Assembly (NCBI GenBank): GCA_902605165.1
Contig: CACLBJ010000001.1
Location: 186,001 to 250,000 of the forward strand
Source of the DNA: an uncultured SAR86 cluster bacterium
GTDB taxonomy: Bacteria > Pseudomonadota > Gammaproteobacteria > Magnimaribacterales > D2472
Direction of reading: 5' to 3'
DNA length: 64,000 nucleotides
The notes beneath the pieces were generated by a model that was not told the origin of the DNA, ran no database searches, and worked only from the letters and a program-made list of their open reading frames with translations. Below are positions 1 through 9,832 of this stretch, in pieces (the stretch's first letter is position 1; each line of letters starts with the position of its first letter). The position numbers and the translations under genes are program-made.

Positions 1-159
1 GGTTTAATTTACTGGCCTGCTTTACTAGGGATTTCTTTAGGTAGTCTATTTAGCGCTCAAACTGGTGTTCATCTGGCTCACAAAATAAGTGAGAAACTAT
101 TAAAAGCTCTTTTTAGTATTTTTATCCTTTCAGTAAGCTACTATATGCTTTTTATATGA
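1..159 (+). CDS. C-terminal fragment of a TauE/SafE-like membrane permease (5' end outside window)
   Basis: Frame 1 is open from base 1: GLIYWPALLGISLGSLFSAQTGVHLAHKISEKLLKALFSIFILSVSYYMLFI*. The stop overlaps the lgt ATG (ATGA). Confidence 0.6.
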   Translation, partial: GLIYWPALLGISLGSLFSAQTGVHLAHKISEKLLKALFSIFILSVSYYMLFI

Positions 160-965
160 TTATTGAATTATCAGACTTCTTTAACAACCCAAGCCTCATA
201 GCTGTTGGAAATATATCTATTCAATACTATGCAGTTACATGGATACTTTCAGCGATATTTATTTATCTTTATCTTGCTAACAATTCAATCACAAAAGAAA
301 TTGGTATATCTAAAGAAAAGGCAAATGATCTTGTCTTTTTGTATGGATTAATATTTGGAGCAATGATTGGTGGAAGGGTTGGATACATGCTTTTTTATGG
401 ATTTGATCAGCTTATAAATAACCCTCTTAAGCTTTTCTATATTTGGGAGGGCGGCCTTTCATTCCATGGAGGGCTAATTGGCGTAATCATCTCGATGTTT
501 GTTTTTTCAAAACAAAATAATATTAACTTTATAAGGCTTTTAGACTCTGCAGCTCTTAGCATGCCAATAGGCTTATGCTTAGTTAGGATTGGTAACTTTT
601 TAAATGGTGAACTGTATGGAAGAGCAACAGATGGAAGTTGGGGCTTCATTTTTCCAACTGATCCCTTTGGTCTTACAAGACATCCTTCACAACTCTATGA
701 ATCATTTGGTGAAGGTCCTTTGCTGTTCATTCTCTTGCTGATTGTAAATAAATACACAAAAAAAAGAGGTTTAGTTGCTGGATCTTTTCTGTTTTTTTAC
801 GGAACTATAAGATTTGTTATAGAAAACTTTAGGCAACCAGATTCACATCTTGGTTTTATTTTTTCTGATTTTCTTACAATGGGTCAACTTTTATGTATTC
901 CTATGATCCTTATTGGTTTAATATTTATAATTACTTTTAAAAATAAGAATGAAATCATATCTTAA
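156..965 (+). CDS. lgt: Prolipoprotein diacylglyceryl transferase
   Basis: ORF 269 aa with Lgt motifs (GGLSFHGGLIG, RIGNFLNGELYGR, RHPSQLYE). Confidence 0.95.
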   Translation: MIIELSDFFNNPSLIAVGNISIQYYAVTWILSAIFIYLYLANNSITKEIGISKEKANDLVFLYGLIFGAMIGGRVGYMLFYGFDQLINNPLKLFYIWEGGLSFHGGLIGVIISMFVFSKQNNINFIRLLDSAALSMPIGLCLVRIGNFLNGELYGRATDGSWGFIFPTDPFGLTRHPSQLYESFGEGPLLFILLLIVNKYTKKRGLVAGSFLFFYGTIRFVIENFRQPDSHLGFIFSDFLTMGQLLCIPMILIGLIFIITFKNKNEIIS

Positions 966-1815
966 TCTACTTTCTCACATCTTAGAAAATGGTGAAAAGC
1001 GTGAAGACAGAACTAATGTTGGAACTCTTTCTTCATTTGGGCATCAACTGAAATTTGATTTAAGAGATGGATTCCCAGCAGTAACTACTAAGAGACTTGC
1101 CTGGAAAGGAGTTGTTTCTGAACTTATTTGGTTTTTGGAAGGCTCAGATGATGAGAGAAGGTTAGCAGAGATAAGATATAACAAAAGTAGAGATGAGTTA
1201 ACTGATATAGATAAATATCCCACCATTTGGACAGATAATGCAGATAACCAGGGAAAAAATCTGGGATATGAGAATTCATCATCGGTAAAAAAGCTTGGTC
1301 CAGTATATGGAGTTCAATGGAGAAATTGGGATGGTAAAGATCAAATTGAAGAGCTCTTGGGCTCTCTTCGAAATAATCCTACCAGCAGAAGGCATATTTT
1401 AAGTGCATGGAACGTGGCGATGATAGATAAAATGGCTCTTCCCCCATGCCATCTATTAGCACAATTCTATATCTCTAGTGACCAAAGCTTAGATTGCCAT
1501 ATGTACCAAAGAAGTGCTGATATGTTCCTTGGAGTTCCCTTCAATATAGCAAGCTACTCCTTGCTTATGCATATATTAGGAAAAGTATTAAATTTAGCTC
1601 CAAGATATTTTATCCACTCTTTTGGCGATGCCCATATTTATTTGAACTCAGTTGATCAAGTTAAGGAACAAGTTAAAAGGACTCCGCGAGCGCTTCCTCA
1701 ATTAAAATTTCCAGATATAAATAATTTAGAAGATCTTAAAGATCTTAGCTTGGATGATTTTACACTTGAGGGATATGACCCTCACCCAGCTATAAAAGCC
1801 AAGATGGCAATTTAG
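949..1815 (+). CDS. thyA: Thymidylate synthase
   Basis: ORF 288 aa with ThyA motifs (PPCHLLAQFYI, QRSADMFLGVPFNIASY, FGDAHIYLNSVDQ, DPHPAIKAKMAI). Confidence 0.97.
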   Translation: MKSYLNLLSHILENGEKREDRTNVGTLSSFGHQLKFDLRDGFPAVTTKRLAWKGVVSELIWFLEGSDDERRLAEIRYNKSRDELTDIDKYPTIWTDNADNQGKNLGYENSSSVKKLGPVYGVQWRNWDGKDQIEELLGSLRNNPTSRRHILSAWNVAMIDKMALPPCHLLAQFYISSDQSLDCHMYQRSADMFLGVPFNIASYSLLMHILGKVLNLAPRYFIHSFGDAHIYLNSVDQVKEQVKRTPRALPQLKFPDINNLEDLKDLSLDDFTLEGYDPHPAIKAKMAI

Positions 1816-1818
1816 AGG

Positions 1819-3240
1819 TTAGCCTTGATTTTGGATATAGTCTCTTCTTAGAGCTAAATTCTTAACACGAATCTCTTCGTTTTCTGTGTATTTGATCCAG
1901 CTATTTGCTGTCTTTTTTATCTTCTTATCATCGTCGCGGGCAGCAATCCTAAATTCTTTTTTTGCTTGCTCGAAATTCTGAAGTTCAAAGTATGCTTGAC
2001 CTAGAGTAAGACGCGCCTGAGATGGGTCCTTTACCTTCCCTTTCTTAAGGCCTTGTTCAATAGCATCTACAGCCTCTTCTAATTTATCCTCAGAAAGATA
2101 TAAGCTACCAAGAATTATGAATGTTTGTCCATCTTTTGCTAGCTTAGCGGCTTTCTCCATAATAGGTATTGCAATATCAATTTCTTGAGCCATTCTCCAT
2201 GCATCAGCCAGCAGCTTCAGATTCTTCTCATTGTCCTTAACTACTGGAAGGATTTTCTCCTCTTTTGTTTTTTCATCAATGACTGGAACTTTTTTTATTC
2301 TTCCGGCCTCTAAAACTTTTGCTGCCCAATAGGGATTATTGTTTAAGAGAAGTAACTGAGCTAATGCGAGATATTCTGATTCTTTATCAAGTAAATCCTT
2401 TTGGTATGCCGCATTAAGAGTAATCATATAATCTAGCTCTCTACTTAGTTGGCCATAAATACCGCCAAGTTGAATAAAATACATTTTTTTAGGGTAAAGG
2501 TTTACCAAGATTTCATATATATCAAGCTGTTTATAAAGAGACTCTTCTTTACCAATCCTTAGTGAGAGTTCGTTATAACATGCAGCCATTAGCACATACC
2601 AATTTTCTTTTGGTTTGTATTCCTCAAGTTCAGCAGTTTGAACAGCACTTAGCATGCTCTCTAAAGCTTTTTCATAGTAGTCTAGTTTCTCACTTTCAGA
2701 TTTCTTATCAGTCCCAACCTGGAAATATGCTTGCCCTAAAAGAGACCAACCTTGAGCAGTGACAACTTCAACTTCATCCATCCACTGAAGAAGAACCTTA
2801 ACTCCTTCTTCATAATCCTCATTCACAAAGTTTAGTTGAGCAAGAGTGAATAAAGATGCCACCCTTAAAGGTATTGTAGATTCAGGCTCTGCTAGAAGGT
2901 TTTTATATGCTTGCATAGCATCGGAATATCTTTCTTCTGAAAAATAAACATACCCCCAGTAATTCCACATCACTGATCTGTCATAACTACGCAAACTGTC
3001 CCTCTTTTCTAGAAGTTCATTTAAAATTTCCTTCACTGTGACAAAATCTGGATCTTCTTTGCCGTTTTCATCTACACGCTCAAGTGCTTCAACTACTTTA
3101 ACTATCTTTTTAGCAGTTGATGTTTGAAGTGCTCTTGCTTTTTTATATGTAACTTTTTGATCTTGAGATTGCGCACCTAGGTCAAAAGGTGCTATGACTA
3201 GGCTAAAAACAAAAAATAATGACAGTAATCTTAAAAACAT
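1819..3240 (-). CDS. Signal-peptide TPR-repeat protein of a TonB2/TtpC-type cluster
   Basis: ORF 473 aa, N-terminal signal peptide, repeated TPR-like helices; immediately downstream of tonB. Confidence 0.75.
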   Translation of the reverse strand: MFLRLLSLFFVFSLVIAPFDLGAQSQDQKVTYKKARALQTSTAKKIVKVVEALERVDENGKEDPDFVTVKEILNELLEKRDSLRSYDRSVMWNYWGYVYFSEERYSDAMQAYKNLLAEPESTIPLRVASLFTLAQLNFVNEDYEEGVKVLLQWMDEVEVVTAQGWSLLGQAYFQVGTDKKSESEKLDYYEKALESMLSAVQTAELEEYKPKENWYVLMAACYNELSLRIGKEESLYKQLDIYEILVNLYPKKMYFIQLGGIYGQLSRELDYMITLNAAYQKDLLDKESEYLALAQLLLLNNNPYWAAKVLEAGRIKKVPVIDEKTKEEKILPVVKDNEKNLKLLADAWRMAQEIDIAIPIMEKAAKLAKDGQTFIILGSLYLSEDKLEEAVDAIEQGLKKGKVKDPSQARLTLGQAYFELQNFEQAKKEFRIAARDDDKKIKKTANSWIKYTENEEIRVKNLALRRDYIQNQG

Positions 3241-3242
3241 AT

Positions 3243-3935
3243 TTATGAGTCTTCCATTATAAACGTAAATTTATGTTGCACACCTTCAACTCTAACAGCC
3301 TTTCCATCAACAATTTTTGGTTTATATTTCAACTTGAGTGCTGCTCTAGAAGATGCAGAGTTAAAAATTGAGCATGGTCTAAGTTGTGCCTCAGGATCAT
3401 TTGGGTTTTTTGAAGTGCAATAACCTTCAACTGGAACTACATCTTCAATGGTGCCAGATTCAGTTATAGTAAAGGCAACAATTGCAAATCCCATAGTCCC
3501 CCTCTCTTGAGCTCTTCTTGGATATTGGGGTTGGATTTTAAAAAGAGGAATGTATTCTCCGTCTCTAAAGAAACTCCCCCCGGCAGTAAATTTAGCTTTT
3601 GGTTTTGGGATATTGACATCAATTCCAGTAGTTGGCTGAAGATCTACTTCGGGTTGCGCAATATCTTCGGGCTGCTCTTCTGGTTCATCTGGCTTATCAA
3701 CCTGTTCCATAAAAGTATCTATTTCTCTCTCAGGCATAACAATATCTGCCAACTTTACTGATTTATCATCTTTTAGCCCGCTATCTCCTAATGAGATAAG
3801 AGTAACCATTAGAACGAATAGAAAAAAAGTTGTAAAAACTGATAGTACTAAAACAGCGAAGTACTTGTTAATTTCAAAAAGCTTAATATAGGCTACTTTA
3901 ATTGGAAGAAGAAGATTTGACGCTAACCCACCCAT
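3243..3935 (-). CDS. tonB: TonB family energy transducer
   Basis: One N-terminal TM, Pro/Glu-rich linker (PDEPEEQPEDIAQPEVD), C-terminal TonB domain (PQYPRRAQERGTMGFAIVAFTITESGTIEDV). Confidence 0.9.
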   Translation of the reverse strand: MGGLASNLLLPIKVAYIKLFEINKYFAVLVLSVFTTFFLFVLMVTLISLGDSGLKDDKSVKLADIVMPEREIDTFMEQVDKPDEPEEQPEDIAQPEVDLQPTTGIDVNIPKPKAKFTAGGSFFRDGEYIPLFKIQPQYPRRAQERGTMGFAIVAFTITESGTIEDVVPVEGYCTSKNPNDPEAQLRPCSIFNSASSRAALKLKYKPKIVDGKAVRVEGVQHKFTFIMEDS

Positions 3936-3941
3936 AAAAAC

Positions 3942-4352
3942 CTACTTTGGCTCTGAAGCTAGAGATATTGCAGAAACACCAGCTTCCCTTGCTCCATCCA
4001 TAACTTTAATTATGGTATCGGCAACTGCTTTCTCATCCGCTTGGATCACAACTGAGCCTTGAGGGTTATCAGCTAAAAGTTTTACAACATTAGCTTTAAC
4101 TTGTCTTACATCAATTCTTCTTCCATCCATCCATACTTCTCCAGTTGGACCAACTGCAATAAGAATAGCTGCATTTTCTTGAGTCTCAGCTGTGTCTGAA
4201 TCAGGTCTATTTATTTCCAAACCTGGTTCTTTAATAAAGTTTGCTGTAACAATAAAGAATATGAGCATAATAAATACCACATCTAACATTGGGGTAATAT
4301 TGATTTCGCTTTCTTCCTCTTGAACTGCTGTAGATATTGCGTTTCTTCTCAC
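3942..4352 (-). CDS. exbD: ExbD/TolR biopolymer transport protein
   Basis: 136 aa, INITPMLDVVFIMLIFFIVTANF signature. Confidence 0.92.
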   Translation of the reverse strand: MRRNAISTAVQEEESEINITPMLDVVFIMLIFFIVTANFIKEPGLEINRPDSDTAETQENAAILIAVGPTGEVWMDGRRIDVRQVKANVVKLLADNPQGSVVIQADEKAVADTIIKVMDGAREAGVSAISLASEPK

Positions 4353-4363
4353 TTTAATTTCTC

Positions 4364-4891
4364 CTAAACTCTTTTAATTCTTTCTTCAAGAATTCCGGTG
4401 TGTCTCTCGCTCACACTAGATATATAAATCATTGCAAAAATCCCTGATAGAGATACAACCATGCCTGCCATAGTTGGAAGGGTTGCCTTTGAAACACCTC
4501 CAGCCATTGCTCTAGCATCACCGCCTCCGCTGAAAGCCATAACTTGGAAGACCTCGATCATTCCAGTAACTGTTCCAAGCAAACCAAATAATGGAGCTAG
4601 CGCAATACATGTTTTTATAAGTGTCGTATTCCTATTAATAGAAGATTTTGCCTCAGCTAAAAATTTTTCTCTAATTTGTAGGGCATGCCATGAAGTTTTA
4701 TCAGCTCTTGAATCCCATTTGGAAACAAGAGATTTAAGAAACATATCATGGCCATGTGAAAGATAATATATCCTCTCAAATATTAATCCCCACATTAAAA
4801 GAACTAAAAGTGCTATTAACCAAAGCACACTGCCACCAGCTTCCATGAAGTCTCTGATGGAAATGAAAGATTCAGTTATAGCGTAAATCAT
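4364..4891 (-). CDS. exbB: ExbB/MotA/TolQ proton channel protein (ExbB2-like)
   Basis: 175 aa, APLFGLLGTVTGMIEVFQVMAFSGGGDARAMAGGVSKAT signature. Confidence 0.92.
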   Translation of the reverse strand: MIYAITESFISIRDFMEAGGSVLWLIALLVLLMWGLIFERIYYLSHGHDMFLKSLVSKWDSRADKTSWHALQIREKFLAEAKSSINRNTTLIKTCIALAPLFGLLGTVTGMIEVFQVMAFSGGGDARAMAGGVSKATLPTMAGMVVSLSGIFAMIYISSVSERHTGILEERIKRV

Positions 4892-6279
4892 TATTTGCTT
4901 TCGGCTCTTTCAGCTAATATCCCAGTACTTTGCTCCTCAAGAACACCAACGATCTCACGCGCAGATGAGTTTGCAAATGAATGGAGTAAAGTTGTCGGAA
5001 TCGCGACAAGCAGTCCAAGAACTGTAGTTACAAGAGCCTGCGAAATACCACCGGCCATTAGTTTTGGATCACCCGTTCCATAAAGAGTAATTTGTTGGAA
5101 TGTCACGATCATCCCTGTTACCGTCCCAAGTAATCCTGCCAATGGAGCAACAACTGAAATAATCTTAACAATACCAATATATCTTTCAATATCCGGCCTT
5201 TCAGCCATAATAGCTTCTGCAAGTTTTAACTCTAATGTGTCTATATCTTTTGAGAAATGTTCCTCTCCAACTTTTAAGACTCTTCCAAGTGGATTATTAG
5301 GGTTAAGAGCTTTCGATTTTGATTGCTTTCTTACTGCTCTTCCAGTTACATATAAAACATAGAGTTTATATAAAGCTAAAAGAGTCCCAAGAAGACCAAC
5401 GATAACAATCGCATAACCGATCTCTCTACCTTGAGCTAATCTTTCAGTTAGGCTTGGTGTTTGAATTAAGTTAGCAAGAAGGCTTCCTCCAGTAGGTCCT
5501 GTAGGGTCAATACCGAAAGTTACTTGCTCACCAGCTCCTGCTGATGCAATGTTATTAGCAGTTCTTGTATATCTTCCTTCAGGTTGTCTTGGTAAAAATG
5601 CATATTGTCCTTTAGAAGCAGCAAATTCTAGATACCTCCCATCACACACAGCATTAAAGAGTCCGACACGGACTACATCGCAATTAGAAGTTTCACCATC
5701 TACATCAATGACACTTGCCTCAAAAGAAGCAATTTCTCCACCAGCAACCATTTCTCTTTGTAGCTCATACCAAAGGCCTTCAATTTCTCTAATTGTTGGG
5801 AGTTCTGTTGTCTCCGACATTTTAGCAGTCAAATTGTTTAAAAAATCAACTCTGCCTGTTCCAAATTGAGCAGATGATAATGAGCCAGTGAACTGAACAG
5901 CTGCTTCACCAGAAGCACTTTGAAGGTGTCCAAATAATTCCACAAGTGAACCAAGCTCTTTTTTATAAGCCTCTTCTTTAACTCGTAAGATTTCTTCGTT
6001 CTTCTTATATTCAGCTTCTAGCTGGTCAGCAATCCTTTCCTGTCTTGCAAGCTCTCTTTTTTCAGCAGCAAGGATAGATGCTTGTTTATTCTTATTTGCC
6101 ATAAACTCAGCTTCTCGGATAGCATTTTCAGATTGTTCTCTGACTTGGCCTTCTTTAACTAGCTCAAGGAGTTGTTGAACAGTAGAAGGAGCCTCGCCTT
6201 CAACAGCGTCTTCTTGAGCAACTAAAACGTGATTACTGCTAATTAAAAGTGCGAATAGATAAATTTTTAAAAGTCTCAT
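4891..6279 (-). CDS. TtpC-like large MotA/TolQ/ExbB family protein with periplasmic coiled-coil domain
   Basis: 462 aa, signal peptide, coiled-coil N-terminal half, C-terminal APLAGLLGTVTGMIVTFQQITLYGTGDPKLMAGGISQAL. Confidence 0.88.
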   Translation of the reverse strand: MRLLKIYLFALLISSNHVLVAQEDAVEGEAPSTVQQLLELVKEGQVREQSENAIREAEFMANKNKQASILAAEKRELARQERIADQLEAEYKKNEEILRVKEEAYKKELGSLVELFGHLQSASGEAAVQFTGSLSSAQFGTGRVDFLNNLTAKMSETTELPTIREIEGLWYELQREMVAGGEIASFEASVIDVDGETSNCDVVRVGLFNAVCDGRYLEFAASKGQYAFLPRQPEGRYTRTANNIASAGAGEQVTFGIDPTGPTGGSLLANLIQTPSLTERLAQGREIGYAIVIVGLLGTLLALYKLYVLYVTGRAVRKQSKSKALNPNNPLGRVLKVGEEHFSKDIDTLELKLAEAIMAERPDIERYIGIVKIISVVAPLAGLLGTVTGMIVTFQQITLYGTGDPKLMAGGISQALVTTVLGLLVAIPTTLLHSFANSSAREIVGVLEEQSTGILAERAESK

Positions 6280-7031
6280 CTTGCACCCCCTTTAACTACA
6301 GGTAATAGAAGCATGTCTGTAGGTGCAAGTTTCTTAGCCATTCTTATACCATCTCTGATAGCTGTTCTATAGCCTGAAACCTCTTCCCAATCATTTGTTT
6401 CGTTATTCCAGAAACCACTTTGTTGTTCATCCTTAGTTTGATAGAACATTCCTATTCTTCCAACAGCAAGAATGTTAACAACCATCTCTTTTCCGTCTAT
6501 AACTATCGTATCTTCATATGAAGAAATCTTTCTACCATACTCTGCCTCGATGTTATAAGCTTCAAGTATCTGTCTCACTTGCTCTGATGCAGTTATTTTT
6601 GGATTTGATAGTGAGCTTCTCACAATGTCTATTCTTTCCAATCTTTCATCAATATAGAATGGTGTATCTAGTGCGACGAATTGCTCAAGCCCTTCGAGCA
6701 TTCTCTGAGCCAATGGTGGGATTTGTCTTTGCATAACGACAACCTGAACTAACTGCTCATCGAGCTTATCCATTAAATCAAGCTGAGCTTGAATTTGAAT
6801 TCTTTTTTGTTCGTTATATAACTTAAGTCCTTCTACCTGCTTAGCTACCACCTTATATTCATTTACAATCTTGTCAGTTTGTTTTTCGGTACCATCAATT
6901 TTTTCTTGTGATACAGCGCTTTGGCCAGAGTTTTCTCTACCAACCTCTAAAACTGATTCCATATCACTGGCAGATAGAATAGATGTACTTACCAAAAATA
7001 AAAACGGTAAGATGAGTTTTTTTGTCAACAT
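6276..7031 (-). CDS. DUF3450-like periplasmic protein of the TonB2 cluster
   Basis: ORF extends to 7088, but ATG at 7031 (MLTKKLILPFLFLVSTSILSAS) has a GGGAG SD and starts a signal peptide. Coiled-coil protein preceding TtpC. Confidence 0.78.
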   Translation of the reverse strand: MLTKKLILPFLFLVSTSILSASDMESVLEVGRENSGQSAVSQEKIDGTEKQTDKIVNEYKVVAKQVEGLKLYNEQKRIQIQAQLDLMDKLDEQLVQVVVMQRQIPPLAQRMLEGLEQFVALDTPFYIDERLERIDIVRSSLSNPKITASEQVRQILEAYNIEAEYGRKISSYEDTIVIDGKEMVVNILAVGRIGMFYQTKDEQQSGFWNNETNDWEEVSGYRTAIRDGIRMAKKLAPTDMLLLPVVKGGAR

Positions 7032-7120
7032 AAATGCTCCCTCATATGTGGTGTCTTGATATTCTAACAACTGATTTAAAAACCTCAAAAAAAAAATTCA
7101 TTGTCCTAAATTAGTTGTTG

Positions 7121-7144
7121 AATAAAAACCTAAAATATTTTAGG
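7121..7144 (-). terminator. Candidate intrinsic terminator at the 3' end of the DUF1295 gene
   Basis: Perfect palindrome CCTAAAATATTTTAGG (7129-7144) followed on the minus strand by TTTTTATT. Confidence 0.4.
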
Positions 7145-8014
7145 AAAAAATATGGGTGTTTTCTTAACATATTTTTGATATTCAAGATTGTCTCCCCATT
7201 TTACGCTAGCTCTTGCTTCAAGCATTCTGACACCGCTTACAAAATAGATCAGTACAAAAGAAAAAATTGGTGATATCAACGTCCAATATTGCGCTCCCTC
7301 AAGGTATGGTAAAGACATGATTGCTATGCCCGTCCATAAAACAACTTCACCAAAGTAGTTTGGATGCCTAGAAGAAGACCAAAGCCCTGTTGTAATGAAC
7401 TTATTTGCATTCTCTGGAATTGCTCTGAATTGAGTTTTTTGATTATCTGCAATAACTTCAATAGAAAATCCAGCAATAAAAATTAATAGTCCCAAATAAA
7501 ATATTGGTTCAACTGCGAGCACTCCGTTTGAGACTGCAGTTAGAGCGCATAATGAGCAAATAACTACCCATAATGCAGACAAATTGAATGTCATAAAAAA
7601 TTGTGTTGGGCTTGTCTTTATTGTTCTAAATCTCTTATCTTCTCCTGCATCTAATACTCTTTTTAATAAGAAACTCCCAAGTCTTATAGTCCAAACTAGA
7701 ACTGCAATAGAGATAAATAGGCTTAATGAGAATGTTGCTCCATATGTCTGATAGTAAACAAAAAGAGATCCAAATGCGTAACAAATGGATCCAGTTAAAT
7801 CATAAAACTTTTCAGTTTTAAAGATTAACGCTGGCACAAAGGCAACCCAATGAATTATTAAAATATACCAAGCAGTTTTAATGACTAAATCAGAATCTGA
7901 AAGCCCCGCAAAAGCTATAGTTGCAAGTATTACACCTAGCGAAATAGCTGAATTTATTATCATATTTTTTGGTGTCTCTTTCATATTTTTACCATCCACA
8001 TTGCCTTCCTTCAT
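7130..8014 (-). CDS. DUF1295 / steroid 5-alpha-reductase-like membrane protein
   Basis: 294 aa multi-TM; TTGLWSSSRHPNYFGEVVLWTG motif. Confidence 0.8.
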   Translation of the reverse strand: MKEGNVDGKNMKETPKNMIINSAISLGVILATIAFAGLSDSDLVIKTAWYILIIHWVAFVPALIFKTEKFYDLTGSICYAFGSLFVYYQTYGATFSLSLFISIAVLVWTIRLGSFLLKRVLDAGEDKRFRTIKTSPTQFFMTFNLSALWVVICSLCALTAVSNGVLAVEPIFYLGLLIFIAGFSIEVIADNQKTQFRAIPENANKFITTGLWSSSRHPNYFGEVVLWTGIAIMSLPYLEGAQYWTLISPIFSFVLIYFVSGVRMLEARASVKWGDNLEYQKYVKKTPIFFPKIF

Positions 8015-9791
8015 TTTGTTTATCTAGCCACTCTTTGAGAGGTGAGTAGTAATTAATTATAGATTTACCACTTAATTCTCTGACTCCAGTTAGTTCTTCA
8101 AAAGCATCTTGCCATGGAACACTGCTTCCTAGTGCAAGCATTGACTTTAATTTTTCACCTGCTTCAGGATTATTGTAAATTGTGCATTCATGAAGAGGTC
8201 CATCAAATCCAATATTATTACAAAGAGACTCGTGAAACTGATATTGCATAATTCTTGCTAAATAGTACCTAGTATATGGTGTATTTCCAGGAATATGATA
8301 TTTAGCTCCTGGATCAAAAGCATCATAATCCCTTGCTATAGGGGCCTCAACGCCCTGATATGACTCTCTTAATTCCCACCAAAGATTATTTAATTGATCA
8401 GTTTCTACATCACCTGAGAAGACTTGTGATCTCCACTTATCAAGGATAAGCGTCCATGGGATAACAACAATTCCCTCGAGGGCTTGCTTCATTAAAAGAG
8501 ATATTGGATCAGAAATTGCATTTAAATATTGCTCTTCATCTATGTAACCAAGCTCTTTCAAATATGCGGGTGTTATTGAAAGAGATAACAAATCGCCAAC
8601 AGCTTCGTGAAATCCATCATTTGCCCCACTTTCATATATTGATGGCAGATGGTTATAGGCTTGGTAGTAAAAAATGTGTCCGAGTTCATGATGAATAGTA
8701 ACGAAATCCTCTTCATTTTTTTGGATACACATTTTAATTCTTAAGTCCTCTTCAGAATCAAGATTCCATGCGGAAGCATGACAGGTTACATCTCTATCTC
8801 TAGGCTTAACAAAAAGGGATCTCTCCCAAAATGTATCAGCCAGCCTCTCGAATCCTAAAGAAACAAAGAAGTCTTCAGCAACTCTGACCATATCAACTTC
8901 AGAAAGATTTTCCTCTTGGATAATTTGTGTAAGGTTGATAGAGAAATCTGCTGATGAAGGCTCATAAACTAAGTCATATATGTTGTTCCAGGATTGTGCC
9001 CACATATTTCCTAAAATATGAGCAGGTATCATCCCATCTTTTTCAACAACATCGTCTCCATAAAACTCATTTAGCTCTCCTCTTACATGGCAATGAAGCG
9101 AATCATAAAGAGGCTTTACCTCCTCCCAAACTCTGTCTACATCAGATAAGAATTCATCTGAGCTCATATCATATTTGCTAAACCATAAGTCGCTAAGACC
9201 ATTGAAACCAAGATCTTTGGAGCCCATTTCGCCTATTTCTACCATTCTCAGATATTTTTCTTTCATTGGCTTGCCAATCTCTCTCCAACCGGACCATGCC
9301 ATTAGAAGATCGTTTGGATTCCTGGAGTTATCGATGATTTGTTCGAATCCCTCTAAATCATAGCAAGTGCCATCTTCAAAACAATGTCTTCCACTCCCAT
9401 ACATAGCAGAGAGTTCAGCTTTTAAGTTGGCTATTTCAGTAGCAAGATCTTCATCTAAAGGTGATGGCATAACAAAACCGCTCTTAACAAAATTAAGTTT
9501 TCTTCTAGTATCTTTTGATACATCCACATCATCAAATTCAGCTGCTCGTCTTGCATTCTCAACAGACAAAAGGCTGTATCTTTTGCTATAGTCAGCAACA
9601 ACTTTTTGTGAGTCATAAGTAATGAAGTTAGACGAAATCCAATAAGCTGAGCTTGCAATTGGTCCTTCTTTAGAACTGAATTCCTCCATCTTGTCTAAGA
9701 AAAGAATTGCATCTTCTTCTGTGAGCTTGGTTTCATTAGAGCATCCTTGGAGTAAAAGGATTGCAAATGTATAAATAAAGAATTTGTTCAT
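7989..9791 (-). CDS. M2 family (ACE-like) peptidyl-dipeptidase, predicted lipoprotein
   Basis: Lipobox LLLQGCSN; HHELGHIFYYQAYNHLPSIYESGANDGFHEAVGD active site. Confidence 0.9.
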   Translation of the reverse strand: MNKFFIYTFAILLLQGCSNETKLTEEDAILFLDKMEEFSSKEGPIASSAYWISSNFITYDSQKVVADYSKRYSLLSVENARRAAEFDDVDVSKDTRRKLNFVKSGFVMPSPLDEDLATEIANLKAELSAMYGSGRHCFEDGTCYDLEGFEQIIDNSRNPNDLLMAWSGWREIGKPMKEKYLRMVEIGEMGSKDLGFNGLSDLWFSKYDMSSDEFLSDVDRVWEEVKPLYDSLHCHVRGELNEFYGDDVVEKDGMIPAHILGNMWAQSWNNIYDLVYEPSSADFSINLTQIIQEENLSEVDMVRVAEDFFVSLGFERLADTFWERSLFVKPRDRDVTCHASAWNLDSEEDLRIKMCIQKNEEDFVTIHHELGHIFYYQAYNHLPSIYESGANDGFHEAVGDLLSLSITPAYLKELGYIDEEQYLNAISDPISLLMKQALEGIVVIPWTLILDKWRSQVFSGDVETDQLNNLWWELRESYQGVEAPIARDYDAFDPGAKYHIPGNTPYTRYYLARIMQYQFHESLCNNIGFDGPLHECTIYNNPEAGEKLKSMLALGSSVPWQDAFEELTGVRELSGKSIINYYSPLKEWLDKQNEGRQCGW

Positions 9792-9832
9792 TTAATAACT
9801 CCCAATTAAAATGAGTAAACATATTGTAAACC

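Noticed and set aside
5549-5869. 106-aa + strand ORF over the TtpC-like gene
   Set aside because: Antisense shadow of a conserved gene.
9341-9350. gttcgaatcc, resembling a tRNA T-loop
   Set aside because: Lies inside the M2 peptidase coding sequence; no acceptor stem or cloverleaf around it.
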